A stretch of 64,000 nucleotides of DNA, taken from contig NC_134102.1 of NCBI RefSeq assembly GCF_000715075.1, forward strand, positions 42,355,348 to 42,419,347, written 5' to 3'. Shown here piece by piece: positions 45,692 through 57,223 of the stretch (its first letter is position 1; each line of letters starts with the position of its first letter). The notes under the pieces are model-generated. The model did no database searches. It saw only the letters and a list, made by a program, of their open reading frames with translations, and was not told where the DNA came from. A program made the translations under genes and the position numbers. This stretch comes from Nicotiana tabacum (Eukaryota > Streptophyta > Magnoliopsida > Solanales > Solanaceae).

Positions 45692-46846
45692 ATGCCTTCG
45701 ACTAGGAAGCAAGCGATTAGTAAACGGCTTGATACAGCTATGGGAGAGGGTAACATTCAGGTGCCTCCAGCCAGAGCAGGCCAAAGTGAGGCTCAGAGTG
45801 AGATGCCGTCTCATACCTCTCCGTCTCCTCTAGAGGATATTAGGAGGCACCCAGTACATCCAGTTCCTCCGTCTGGCACTACAGACCATGATATGCGCAG
45901 TGCGGTGCAATTGTTGACTAGCTTGGTAGCTGCTCAGGCTCAGAGGCAGAATACCGGTGCTGCTGATAAACCGGTTAGTGCGAGAGTTTGTGATTTTATT
46001 AATCTAGACCCTCCAGTGTTTACCGGATCAGACCCCAAGGAGGACCCACAAACATTTATTGATCAGGTTCATCGTACATTGCGGGTTATGCATGCTAGTG
46101 ATATGGAGGCAGTAGAGTTGGCTTCTTATTGGTTACGGGATTTAGCGATTTTCTGGTATGATATTTGGGAGAGATCTAGGGGTCCGAACGCTCCTCCAGC
46201 CGTGTGGAAGGAATTTTCTGAGGCCTTTCTTCGTCACTACTTCCCAGTTGAGATACGACGAGCTAGAGCTGATAAGTTCTTGAACCTTCGATAGGGTAAT
46301 ATGAGTGTACGAGAGTATAGTATACAGTTTGATTCTTTAGCAAGGTATGCTCCCCATATGGTGTCCGAGATGAGTGATAGGGTGCATCTGTTCGTGAACG
46401 GGTTGGGACCACATCTGATAAATGAGTGCACAACAGCCTCCTTGGTAGAGGGCATGGATATTTCCCGTATTCAGGCTTATGCCCAGACCCTAAAGGATCG
46501 TAAGCGCCAACAAAGGGCAGATGGGGAGTAGGATAGGGGCCAGCATAAGAGGGCGAGATTTGCAGGGTATTCTGATGAGTTCAGAGGCAGTATCAGGCCC
46601 CAATCTTCGAGGAGTTCGGCGCCACCTATAGCTAGTGCTCCTCCACAGTTTCAGAGGCCTCGGTATGATCGATTTACCTATTCTGGTTCAGGTCAGAGTT
46701 CGAGGGCATCAGGCTCACAATTTCATAGAGATACTAGTCAGACGAGACCCCCAACACCTCGTTGTGATCAATGCGGCAAGGCCCACTTTGGACTGTGCCG
46801 TCGAGGTTCCGATGCGTGCTATTCTTGCGGACAGCCTGGTCCATAT
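45692..46846 (+). pseudogene. Element F gag with zinc knuckles
   Basis: Start ATG at 45692 (MPSTRKQAISKRLDTAMGEG), preceded by TTTTCTTTCAGCG, a sequence like a splice acceptor. Capsid-like domain: FTGSDPKEDPQTFIDQVHRT, ASYWLRDLAIFWYDIWERS, and after TAG 46292-46294 MSVREYSIQFDSLARYAP. A second TAG at 46529-46531 follows. The same frame continues to two knuckles, CDQCGKAHFGLC and CYSCGQPG, where a shift near 46838-46842 breaks the second before its His. Both stops sit where D has a Gln-type codon context, so C-to-T change is likely. Gag packages RNA. It is non-functional here. Confidence 0.88.
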
Positions 46847-47620
46847 GATGCGGGATTGTCCTAACAGAGGAGGTGGTGGTATGGCTCAGTCGACTGGATC
46901 TGTGTCTGGTTCTTCCTCATCAGTTCGACCTCCAGCACAAGGTTTTCAACAGTTGACAGGTCGTGGTAGAGGTAGAGGTTCAGTGCCGAGTTCGAGTGGT
47001 GCTCAAAATCGAACCTATGCTCTAGTAGGTCGACAAGATCTCGAGTCATCTCCGGATGTTGTTACAGGTATATTGTCTGTGTTTTCTTATGATGTATATG
47101 CGCTAATTGATCCAGGATCTACCTTATCATATGTTACACCCTTTGTGGCTAATAAGTTTGGCATTGAACCTGAATCGATAAGTAAACCACTTGCGGTATC
47201 CACTCCGATAGGAGATTCTGTGATTGCTAGAAGGGTATATAAAGGTTGCACTGTGATGATTTGTAGTCGTCAAACCTCGGCAAATTTATTTGAGTTAGAA
47301 ATGGTTGATTTCGATATGATAATAGGAATGGACTGGTTGGCCTCATGCTATGCAAATGTTGACTGTCGTACGAAGATGGTTAGGTTTTAGTTTCCTGGTG
47401 AACCCGCCATTGAATGGAAGGGGAACATTGCTACGCCGAAAGGTAGGTTTATTTCCTATCTTAAGGCAAGGAATATGATCTCAAAAGGTTACATTTATCA
47501 TCTTGTTCGCGTTAGGGATGCGGAGGCGAAGCTGCCTACTCTACAATCAATCCCCGTGGTCAATGGATTTCCAGATGTTTTCCCAGATGAACTCCCAGGC
47601 CTTCCTCCTGAAAAGGAAGT
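46847..47620 (+). pseudogene. Element F protease
   Basis: The frame containing 46847-47390 gives HMMRDCPNRGGGGMAQSTG (end of the knuckle), a Gly/Arg/Ser-rich linker, and the retropepsin with [19 protein letters not shown] and VDFDMIIGMDWLASCYANVD. TAG at 47388-47390 interrupts it. The same frame goes on through [20 protein letters not shown] to [17 protein letters not shown], where an extra T near 47618-47621 shifts into the RT frame. The motif D-P-G-S is shared with C and D. Confidence 0.88.
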
Positions 47621-49165
47621 TTGAGTTTAGCATTGATGCATTGCCTGACACTCAACCGATCTCTATCCCTCCATACAGGATGACCCCGGCAGAGTTGCGA
47701 GAGTTGAAGGCGCAGTTGAAGGACTTGCTGGATAAGGGTTTCATTAGGCCTATCACTTCACCTTGGGGTGCACCAGTCTTGTTCGTGCGGAAGAAAGATG
47801 GGTCATTAAGGATGTGTATTGATTATCGACAGTTGAATAAGTTTACAATAAAGAACAAGTATCCACTTCCAAGGATTGATGACCTGTTTGACCAACTCCA
47901 GGGTGCCAAGTATTTCTCCAAGATTGACTTGCGTTCAGGGTATCATCAGGTGAGGGTTAAGGAGAAGGATATTCCAAAAGACGGCCTTCCGGACAAGATA
48001 TGGGCATTTTGAGTTCTTGGTGATGTCGTTCAGGCTAACAAATGCCCCAGCAGCTTTTATGAATCTCATGAATAGTGTATTCAGGCCCTATCTTGATGTG
48101 TTCGTGATCTTATTCATTGATGACATTCTAGTGTATTCTCGTTCGGAGACGGAACATGCGGGCCACTTGCGGATAGTATTATAGACCCTTCAGGATCATA
48201 AGTTATATGCTAAGCTCTCTAAATGTGAATTCTGGCTGAACTCAGTAGCATTCCTTGGTCATGTGATATCTGATGAGGGTATTAGTGTCGACACTCAGAA
48301 GATCGATACAGTGAAGAATTGGCCGAGACCTACAACACCGTCAGAAGTCCACAGCTTCCTGGGGCTAGCAGGATATTATAGGCGGTTTGTAGAAGGGTTT
48401 TCCTCTATATCAACACCATTGACTAAGTTAACACAGAAAGCTACCAAGTTCCAGTGGTCTAATGCTTGTGAACATAGTTTTCAGGAGCTAAAGAATCGAT
48501 TGACATCCGCGCCAGTGCTCACTCTCCCAGAAGGAACAGAAGGTTATGTGGTATATTGTGATGCCTCAGGTATAGGTTTGGGGTGCGCATTGATGCAACG
48601 TGGGAAGGTGATTGCTTATGCATCAAGACAATTGAAGAAGCATAAAAAGAATTACCCGACCCATGATTTGGAATTGGCTGCAGTAATATATGCTTTGAAG
48701 ATATGGCGGCACTACTTATACGGCGTCCATGTTGACATCTACACAGATCACAAGAGTTTACAATACATCTTCAAGCAGAAGGAGTTGAATTTGAGGCAGC
48801 GTAGGTGGCTTGAATTACTGAAAGACTATGACGTCGAGATATTGTACCATCCCGGTAAAGCCAATGTTGTGGCAGACGCTCTCAGCCATAAGTCAATGGG
48901 AAGCTTAATACATATTGAGGCAGGTAGACAAGGGTTGACCAAAGAGCTTCACCAGCTGGCCAATATGAGAATCAGATTGTTGGACTCTGATGACGGAGGT
49001 GTTACTGTACAGAATACAGCAGAATCATCTTTGGTAGCCGAGGTAAAAGCACGGCAATATGAAGATCCTACCTTAGTAAGATTGAGAGAGGGAATTTAGC
49101 AGTGTACGATTACAGCTTTCAAGATCGGAGGAGATGGGACACTGAGATACCAGGGCCGATTATGT
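47621..49165 (+). pseudogene. Element F reverse transcriptase and RNase H
   Basis: RT N-terminal half in one frame to about 47975 ([55 protein letters not shown]). An extra A in the run at 47975-47979 shifts the frame. The next frame carries [20 protein letters not shown] and the catalytic [13 protein letters not shown] (48111-48140), then TAG at 48182-48184. The long piece 48263-49099 gives the RT end and RNase H ([51 protein letters not shown]), with all three catalytic acids present. TAG at 49097-49099 ends it. The linker leads to integrase in the same frame. Confidence 0.9.
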
Positions 49166-50500
49166 GTGCCTAGTGTGGCAGGGTTGCGAGAGAAGATTAT
49201 GATTGAGATTCATCAGTCCCGATATTCTATCCATCCTGGCTCGACAAAGATGTATCATGACGTTAAGGAGCAGTATTGGTGGGATAACATGAAGAAGTCT
49301 ATTGCAGAATTTGTAGCCCAGTGTCCTAATTGTCAACAAGTAAAGATGGAGCATCAGAAACCCAGTGGATTGATTCAGAATATAGAGATTCTGACCTGGA
49401 AATAGGAGGTGATTAATATGGACTTCATTATTGGATTACCTCGCTCTTATCATAAGTTTGACTCTATCTGGGTGATAGTTGATCGACTTACAAAATCTGC
49501 CCATTTTCTACCAGTTAAGACAACTTACACGGCTGAAGATTATGCGAAGTTGTATATCAAGGAGATTGTTAGGCTTCATGGTGTGCCGGTATCTATTATA
49601 TCAGACCGAGGAGCTCAATTTACGGCTAACTTTTGGAGGTCTTTTCAGAAGGGTTTAGGCACACAAGTAAATCTCAGCACTGCATTCCATCCGCAGATTG
49701 ATGGACAGGCTGAACGTACCATCCAGACGCTTGAAGATATACTACGAGCATGTGTTCTAGATTTCAAGGGGAATTGGGATGACCATCTGGCACTTATAGA
49801 ATTTTTCTACAATAATAGCTACCATTCCAGTATTAAAATGGCCCCGTATGAGGCACTGTACGGGAGGAGATGTAGATCACTAGTTGGATAGTTCGAAGTC
49901 GGTGACACAGAATTATATGGGCCAGATTTGATTCACCAAGCCATTGAGAAGGTGAAAGTGATACAAGAGCGACTGAGGACGGCACAAAGCAGGAAAAAGT
50001 CTTATTCCGATGTCCGGCGTCGTGATCTGGAATTTGAGGTTGGTGATTGGGTTTTCCTAAAGATCTCGCCGATGAAGGGTGTTATGCGTTTTGGGAAGAA
50101 GGGTAAGTTAAGTCCGCGGTATATTGGGCCATACAAAATTCTTCGACGAATTGGACAGGTTGCTTACGAGTTAGAATTGCCATCTGAATTGGAATTTGTC
50201 CACCCGGTATTCCATGTATCTATGTTGAGGAAATGTATTGGAGACCCTTCTCGGGTCTTCCCTATCAAAGATGTACAAGTTACAAAGGATCTATCATATG
50301 ATGAAGTGCCAGTGGCTATATTAGATCGACAAGTCCGCAAGCTGAGAACAAAGGATGTAGCTTCCGTGAAAGTATTATGGAGGAACAAGAATATAGAAGA
50401 AATGACATGGGAAGCAGAAGAGGAGATGAAGTCTAAATACCCTTACCTATTCCAGAGTGAAGATAACGAGGATGCCGGGGGAAAGAAGGATGCATTATAA
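49166..50500 (+). pseudogene. Element F integrase with chromodomain-like tail
   Basis: Zinc finger intact: HQSRYSIHPGSTKMYHDVKE and FVAQCPNCQQVK, keeping the CX2C that D has lost. TAG at 49403-49405 falls at the position of a conserved Trp. Core: [20 protein letters not shown] (Asp), [20 protein letters not shown] (Asp), [19 protein letters not shown] (Glu). TAG at 49889-49891 again replaces a Trp-type codon. The tail has GKLSPRYIGPYKILRRIG, HPVFHVSMLRKCIGD, and the chromodomain-like DVASVKVLWRNKNIEEMTWE, ending at 50500. Apart from the two stops the frame is open. Confidence 0.92.
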
Positions 50501-50727
50501 GGTGAAACGGCTCTATGAGGTAAGCAATAGCTTGTGAATACTCTTTTTTTTAATACAAAATGGTGGTATGCAGATAATGTACATATCCATAATGCTTTGT
50601 ATAGTCTTGTAAGGCCATAGGTTGGGTTTAACTGCTTGTAAGTTTGGCTAGTGTCCATTTTATAGGGGAAACTCAGCCGGAAATCTCCGTCGGAATCCAT
50701 GATGAGTTAGACACCCCATAAACCCTT
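50501..50727 (+). other. 3' untranslated region of element F
   Basis: About 230 bases between the end of pol and the hairpin. No further coding domain. It differs from D, which has the perfect inverted repeat at 21417-21439 in the equivalent stretch. Confidence 0.5.
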
Positions 50728-50762
50728 ACATTCGAGGACGAATGTTCCTAAGGGGGAGAGGG
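50728..50762 (+). other. AGGA-looped hairpin and polypurine tract of element F
   Basis: ACATTCG-AGGA-CGAATGT (50728-50745, 7-bp stem) followed by CTAAGGGGGAGAGG up to the 3' LTR. Confidence 0.82.
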
Positions 50763-53276
50763 TGTTACAACCCAAATTTGCATACCATAGATCATGCTGT
50801 AAGTTATCGATGTAAATACAAGAAGATATTATCTTTGAGATGATAAGAAGTTAATCCTATTGGTCTTAAACGATACAAGGGTGTATAAGAGTGGTTAACA
50901 AGTATTAGAAGTTAAACGAATCAAGGATGTTGTAACCCGTATTTTCGGGTAACACTAGAGGTGATTAACTGTCCCAAGAGGTCTTGTTTTAATGTATTTG
51001 AATCATATAATATCCGCATCATAAGTCTTGAAGTCAAGCGAGTTATGAAACAAAAGTCGATAAAAGTTGTCGCAACTTAGGTTTATAATTTTACTTAAAC
51101 TTTAGGTCAAATGTTACTGCATTTTTCTCCCAATATGCTTGGAATTATGGGGTGATCTACCTATCAAATTGAAGATCTATGAGTCTAGTTTCCAACGCAT
51201 TAAACCGTTCATCGATACGATCTCGGAATAGAGAGATATTCATATTTTTGCAAGAGTGCGCCAAGCTGCTCTCTATGGGGCCCACAAAGGCGGTTTAAGA
51301 CATATGGACATATATAAGATACCTCAACCCCATTTTAAGTTATTATTTTTCAGTATATTCAGACCTTATAACCCTAAAAATAGTCTCTCAAGGTTCTCTC
51401 ATAATCCAAGACCCAAACAAAGGGCAAACAACACAAATCAAATATCGGGAATCCCGTGGCGCTAGTAAGTTTCTTGTTCTTCTTATTGTTGCTGATTTTT
51501 GTGTTGTTCCAGATCATGTGGGAGGTTGTTTTAAGTGTTTTATGTCCTGTAAATACACCTTCAAGTTTTTAATATCAACCCTAGGTGATTTCAAGTCTTC
51601 TAAAGTAATTCTAGTGCCGAAAAATCCGAATTAATTGCTAGTTTCGCTTCCTTGTTCTTGTGGCAGAATTGAAGGGATATTTCATGGAAAATTAAGGTCA
51701 AATTGGAGTTGTTCTTTCTGTTTAAAGTTAAGGAACCTCTTACTCTATATATATTTAAGATTATCCAAGTTGTGGCTAAGTCGTTGATGCTAGAACTTGT
51801 GAAATATATATCAAAAGGCTTGGTAGTAATGTTGTTAGTTGGTGGACTATTTTGGAGGCTCAATATGATTATTAATGATGTTGTTTGGGCTGTTTGGTGA
51901 TTGTATTGACTTGTGGGAAGTCATATAAATAGGGGAGGTTCTGTCCGTTTCATCGTAAAATAGGTTGCGGTCGATACATAATAGTTACGACGCTTAAACG
52001 ATAATGATAGTGTCATTTCTCTTATTGTAGACTAAGGAGTCGTGACATTTGCATAGCTTGAGGTTGGGCAGTATATACAAGGTATGTGAGTCTATCCCCT
52101 TCATTCTTTTGCACGACTCCGATTGTACATAATGTAATGAACGAGCTCCCAAAGATACTCTACTCTTAGAAGCTAGCAGTACTTACATTGCTGCCCTTCT
52201 TATGAAACGATTGATATTGATGTTACTTCTCTTATTCTTATATTATCAATTTTGTTGGTAGTTCCTGATTCTTATAAGATTCTTGATGAAGAGTTAATCC
52301 TAATAACGTGTACGAAGGATACCGACCTTACGTCACTCCGAAAGGTTCAAAATGTGATTCCAATGAGTCCAGCATGCATCATATATATATGTATCTATTT
52401 TACTCTACCGAGCCATGCTATAGTCGGCCGGGTATGGCACCTATTGTGCAACCACTGATCAGTTGGGTTTTACCGAGCTCCACGTGGCCGGGTACGATTC
52501 TACCGAGCCCTATGATGGCCGGGTATGTTTTACCGAGCCTATTACGGCCGGGTACGATATGATGATGATGATGCCCATAAAGGCATATGTTTTAAAAGTT
52601 TATGTATATATATATATGTATGTATCATGTATTTCATGTCAGTAGCCCTCAGAGGTACCCAGATGTCACAGGTTGTATATTCCCTATCACTGTTTACATT
52701 ATTGTTCTTACTTATGCTTTCCTGCCTTATATACTCAGTACTTTATTCGTACTGACGTCCTTTTTATTTGTGGACGCTGCATGTCGTACTGCAGGTACTG
52801 ATAGATGGGTAGACGCAGCTCCCCCACCACAGTAGGCTGTCCAGTTCAGCGGTTATTGGCGAGATCCCTTCTCCGGACTTGCCGTGGTCTTGGTATGCAT
52901 TTTTCTTATAGACATTATGGGTATGTCGGGGCCCTGTTCCGGCAATGTTGTAGCACTTAGGTTCCTTTAGAGGCTCATAGACAGGTGTCGACTTATGTAT
53001 GGTTTAGAATGCCTTGTTGGCTGATTTTTGTTGTATAGTCTTTCATGGCAGCATGGTAGCTCGTACCTTATATATAGTTTTTTGACAGTCTTGTCGTCCC
53101 ATGTTATGCATGTTCATGACATTATCTTTCATTGTTGGATGTTCATGATCCATGTCTACTATTTATATTGATCTTGTCGGACTTAAAGATAATAAGGAAG
53201 GTTAGATAAAATATACGTTGGTGCTCGGCAAGTATGGCCCGGGTGCTAGTCATGACCCTCCAGTTGGGTCGTGACA
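50763..53276 (+). repeat. 3' LTR of element F
   Basis: 2514 bp, partner of 42970-45486. Ends at GTCGTGACA before the CATGC duplication. Confidence 0.93.
52380..52559 (+). promoter_or_regulatory. TATA-like run and ACCGAGC/GGCCGGGTACG array in 3' LTR of F
   Basis: Same layout as in the 5' LTR. Here the units are more uniform (GGCCGGGTATG, GGCCGGGTACG). Confidence 0.55.
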
Positions 53277-53825
53277 CATGCGATCGATGTTGGGCAGCGA
53301 AAAGGAATCTTTGGGGCATGCTTTGTTCAAATCCTTATAGTCCACACACATTCTAAGTGTGTTCCCTTTTTTAGGCACTACAACTACATTGGCTAACCAT
53401 TCGGGATATTTCACCTCCCGAATGGACCTTATCTTGAGAAATTTGGTTACCTCGTCCTTTATGAATGCGTGCTTTTCCTCGCACTGGGGTCTTCTCTTTT
53501 GCTTCACTGGTTTGAACCTAAGGTCCAAACTTAGCCGATACGTCGTTATGTCCGGTGGGATCCCTATTATATCTAAATGAGACCAGGCAAAACAATCAAT
53601 GTTATCGATAAGAAATTGAACAAGTTTCTTCTTGAGTTCGGGGCTCAACCCCATTCCCAAGTATACTTTTTGCTCGGGCCAGTGCTCGATTAGTCTGACT
53701 TGCTCTAGTTCCTCAATTTTTGATTTGGTGGCGTCGGATTCATCGAGAATCATGAAAGATCGAGGGACCCTTTGATCAACATCTTCTTCGATCTTCTGGT
53801 TATTTGGCTGGGTCGAAGCCGACAT
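53277..53825 (-). pseudogene. Element E reverse transcriptase, N-terminal half
   Basis: Frame 53825-53250 reads FAWSHLDIIGIPPDITTYRL, EVKYPEWLANVVVVPKKGNT, RMCVDYKDLNKACPKDSFSL and PNIDRM. This is the first half of the RVT_1 domain up to the palm. The last codons (CHDPTGGS) come from the LTR of F, which inserted at 53276/42970 with CATGC duplicated. The RT resumes at 42969. Confidence 0.88.
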
Positions 53826-54468
53826 TTGTGATTGCTATTTGGTGTCCCGTTCTCCTTCTGAGCCCGATCCCTTTATTGGCGAAGGCGGGGATATTGATTT
53901 CGCTTCCTCGATGGCAAACATTTCTTTTGCGACTGGTTGTTCTCCGTATACTATTTTGACACCTCTCGATGTTGGGAATTTGAGGACCTGGTGTAGGGTC
54001 GAAGGTACAGCTCTCATGTTGTGGATCCATGGCCTTCCGAAAAGGGCATTGTATCTCATGTCGCCTTCGATCACGTGAAACTTCGTTCCCTGGATGGTTC
54101 CGGCCACGTTTATTGGTAGGATTATCTCGCTTTGGTGGTTTCACATGCCATATTGAATCTGTTTAGAACCAGAGTTGCGGGTACAATCTAGTCCTGCAGG
54201 CCAGCTGTTCTACGACCTTCAATCTGATGATGTTGGCCGAGCTACCTGGATCGATCAACACACACTTAACTTTAGTTTTATTCATGAGTACGGATATTAC
54301 CACTACATCGTTATGAGGTTGAATGACTCCTTCTGCATCTTCATTATCAAAGGACAAAGTCCCTATGGATGCGTAATCTTGAGTTCGAGATCGCTTTTCC
54401 CTCACAATCGATGCTTTAGTGCGTTTAAGCACTGGTCCCTGAGGGGTATCGGCGCCGCCGATGATCAT
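53826..54468 (-). pseudogene. Element E protease
   Basis: Frame 54468-54163 contains NKTKVKCVLIDPGSSANIIR, the retropepsin active site with the D-P-G-S variant. It then shifts (the end CRTRLYPQLWF is out of family). Frame 54107-53835 continues with EGDMRYNALFGRPWIHNMRA, the C-terminal part where LFGRPW corresponds to the usual I-L-G-R-P strand. The break lies between about 54110 and 54185. The protease would mature the polyprotein. The element A copy is similar but more decayed. Confidence 0.8.
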
Positions 54469-54544
54469 GTGAATGACATGCTGCGGTTCTTCTTGCTCGT
54501 TTTGCTTGCCGAAATCCCTATTTTTAAAATGGTTCTTCGCCCTA

Positions 54545-56136
54545 TCACTCAGAAATTCCCGAAAGTGCCCTTTTGTTAAATAAGCGGGCTACTTCCTCTT
54601 TTAATTGCCTGCATTCTTTCGTTCTGTGGCCATGGGTGCCATGATATTCGCACATTTGATTGGGATTACTTTGGGCAGGATCGATTTGCATGGGTCGAGG
54701 CCATTTATTGTCTTTGATGCATCCGATAGCTGACACGATGGTGGATGCATCAACGCTGAAGTTATACTCTGATAACCGAGGTGCTTCTATAGGATCGGCA
54801 TATTTATCAAAGCCGCTCTTGCTCATAAGTCCCCGAGAATTTTTCCCTCGATCAATCCTTCGATTGTTCTAAACGGTATTGCACGTTGAACCGTTGTTCA
54901 TCCGATCTGTGACGTATGGTTGATATCGGTCTCTGTTCGACCTTTGTTCTCTATCGATCTCCCTTTGGTTTTTAGTAGTTGTCCTGTTCTGATGTATGGG
55001 TCCAGACGGAGCTCTCACCTGGTCATCTTCGACCCTAATTTTTGACTGATACCGGTTGTGTATATCTGCCCAAGTTATTGCCGGATACTCGATCAAATTT
55101 TGCTTCAGCCGACGTGATGCTATCGAACTTTGCTCGTTCAACCCTTGGGTGAAAGCTTGGATGGCCCAATCGTCTGTAACCGGTGGCAATTCCATGCGTT
55201 CTATTTGAAATAGGGATACGAATTCCCTCAGCATTTCATTACCCCTTTGCTTTACTTTGAAGAGATTTGATTTCCTTGTTGTAACCTTTATGGCACCAGC
55301 ATGCGCCTTTACGAACGAATCTGCTAACATGGCAAAAGAATCGATGGAATTTGGCGGTAGATTGTGATACCACATCATTGCGAGAGGGTCTCCCCAAACT
55401 TTTTCAATAATACGGATTTGATCTCATCGTCCTCCAAATCGTTACCCTTGATGGCACATGTGTAAGAGGTGACGTGTTCGTTAGTATCGGTCGTACCGTT
55501 ATACTTGGGAATTTTGGGCATACGGAATTTTTTGGGGATTGGTTTTGGAGCCGCACTCGAGGGAAAAGGCTTTTGTATGAATTTTTTCGAATCCAACCAT
55601 TTTTTCATTGGTGGAGCCCCCGGGATTTGATCGATCCTAGCATTGTTTGTTTCCACTCTCTTGTCGTTAGCTTCGACTCATTTTGTGAGTTCTTCGAGCA
55701 ATTTAGTAATTTCGGGAGTGGTCCCCGATTCTTGCTCGTTTGATTTCACTATGGCGGGCTCCGTTCTGTGGGTGATTTCTCGAAGCGGATTGGGATCCGG
55801 CCTGCTTTGTATATGAGTTTGGCTCTACAACTGGGCTATCGCTACTTGTTGGGCTTGTAGCATCTCGAAGATCATACGTAAGCTGGCTCCGATTTCCCCC
55901 ACGTTATGGGTGTCTCGAGCTACGGATCGAGTACCGCCCTGAATGCTTTTTTCCGGTTCGGAACACTGATTTGCCTCCATAGCTATTTGTGAATTGACAT
56001 CCAACGGTACTTTGGCTCGAATTTCAGGTACTTCGATTTGATCCTCAGTGCCATCGTCAAGTGGCCTTCCGCCTCCGGGTGCCAAGTTGTTGGTTTCATC
56101 TTGAAGGCCGGCTTCGTGGTCGATAGGTAAAGCCAT
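54545..56136 (-). pseudogene. Element E gag (broken)
   Basis: Probable start at the ATG near 56136 (MALPIDHEAGLQDETNN). The N-terminal piece runs to 55825 and ends in a helical stretch (RMIFEMLQAQQVAIAQL). Pieces 55656-55375 (MPKIPKYNGTTDTNEHVTSY) and 55378-54869 (MMWYHNLPPNSIDSFAMLAD, RGNEMLREFVSLFQIER) form the Retrotrans_gag domain, overlapping by four bases in different frames, so a one-base shift separates them. The piece 54826-54545 has CEYHGTHGHRTKECRQLKEE, a CCHC-like knuckle (CX3H...HX4C). At least three breaks make gag non-functional. The order is that of an ordinary Tat gag. Confidence 0.85.
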
Positions 56137-56203
56137 TGCTGATTTGAAGTTGTAAACTGGTATGTACTGCAGATATATATCAAACAATCACTATTATCCT
56201 TAG

Positions 56204-56223
56204 CCTCACGGTGGGCGCCAAAC
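56204..56223 (-). other. Primer binding site of element E
   Basis: The minus strand reads GTTTGGCGCCCACCGTGAGG directly inside the 5' LTR. Homologous to the site of element A. The tRNA was not assigned. Confidence 0.7.
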
Positions 56224-56893
56224 TGTTTATCCGAGAAATCAGATAACGTTAAATTTGTGTATGGTTCTAAGGATACGTGATACCCTTTGATACGAATCGT
56301 ATAGAGAGATAGAAATACGATTATTCTTGACTATGAGAATGAGAATAATGAACAGAAAGACTGAGTAAGATGAAGTAAAATAAGCACAAAGAGATATCTT
56401 TGTATATGAGAAAAGATCTTTTGTTACAATCTATTAAGTATGTCCATAGCTTACAAGGATCCCCCATTTATAATAGAGGGTCATTACTTTATTTATAACA
56501 AAAAATAATAAAATAAAGCATATAGTGGAGGACCCATGATGATTTATTTTTCCTCGATTTTCGCCAAGATTCTCTCTCTTGGTGCGGTTGTAACGGCTCT
56601 TGTCTGTGGGCTCGATACTGGCTCGAACTCGTTACCGGGTCGAGCCCTTCGATTTTGGCTTGAGCTCGACCTTCGGGGTGGGCGTGGCGCATTTTCGACC
56701 TCGAAGCAATGCCTTGCAGATCGATTTGGTCACGGGCTCGATAAGATTATCGAGCCGACTCCTCGAGCAGCCTTCGGACTCGAGGCTCGTTTGTACTGTC
56801 TTCGGAGCTCACTCCCAAAAATCCCACTCCGGTTTCTTGCCATTCGAACACGATCGAACGTAGGAAGGCCGAAATCTATTTCGACCGTATACA
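56224..56893 (-). repeat. 5' LTR of element E
   Basis: 670 bp, pairs base for base with 36809-37478 with a few percent difference by eye. On the minus strand its interior carries the repeated ATCGAGCC/CTCGAG phrases. Confidence 0.92.
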
Positions 56894-56991
56894 GACTTAT
56901 TTAGACTATAAATTTAAAAAATCAAATTTATTTCTTTTTTTTAATTTGTACATGATCAAACGATGCCACATAAATTGAAATGAAGCGAGTA
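56894..56991. mobile_element. Fold-back MITE, right half
   Basis: Begins with GACTT, the right target-duplication copy of E, and ends GCCACATAAATTGAAATGAAG, the inverse of the left end (4 or 5 mismatches). It has AAATCAAATT where the left half has AATTTGATTTT, as expected for pairing arms. Confidence 0.6.
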
Positions 56992-57209
56992 TTACTTACT
57001 ACTTATTAAAAGGTATAAATATGAATAAGCAATATTAACATGAAGGCGCTAAAAACAGAAAGGTCGATGAGATTAATCAAACAAGAAATAATACTAATGG
57101 CTACCAAGTGGTTTCTAGCTTCATCCGTAGGTGGATCTTTTGAAAATAAATTAAAGCTATCTAGATATAGTGATATACAACAGTCGAAGGCAAAAATTTA
57201 CAGAACTTG
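56992..57209. other. AT-rich sequence without recognised gene
   Basis: About 220 bases between the MITE and the Helitrons. A 66-residue frame at 57040-57240 shows no family resemblance. Confidence 0.45.
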
Positions 57210-57223
57210 TCTATATCTATCTA

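Larger units (their letters stand above)
42970..53276 (+). mobile_element. Element F: Tekay/Del-type chromovirus inserted in E
   Basis: 10.3 kb, LTRs of about 2.5 kb with TG/CA ends, perfect CATGC flanks (42965-42969 and 53277-53281), TGGTATCAGAGC primer site, gag, protease, RT, RNase H, integrase, chromodomain-like tail, hairpin and polypurine tract. It is closely related to D in protein and in LTR blocks but a different subfamily. LTR copies differ by about 2 percent by eye. It carries seven in-frame TAG codons and three frameshifts. Confidence 0.94.
36809..56893 (-). mobile_element. Element E: Ty3/gypsy Tat-lineage retrotransposon with antisense gene, interrupted by F
   Basis: LTRs of 670 bp at both ends (TGTTTAYCCGAGAAATC ... 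CCGTATACA), flanks GATTT and GACTT (4 of 5). On the minus strand: LTR, primer site, gag, protease, RT, RNase H, second RNase H, integrase, then about 2.7 kb with an antisense spliced gene, polypurine tract, LTR. Element F interrupts RT at 42970-53276. Without F it would be about 9.8 kb. It inserted into a MITE. Confidence 0.92.

Noticed and set aside
1..56893. Integrated pararetrovirus (caulimovirid) sequence, known in Nicotiana
   Set aside because: All RT regions have integrase downstream and LTRs. No movement or coat protein motif was seen.
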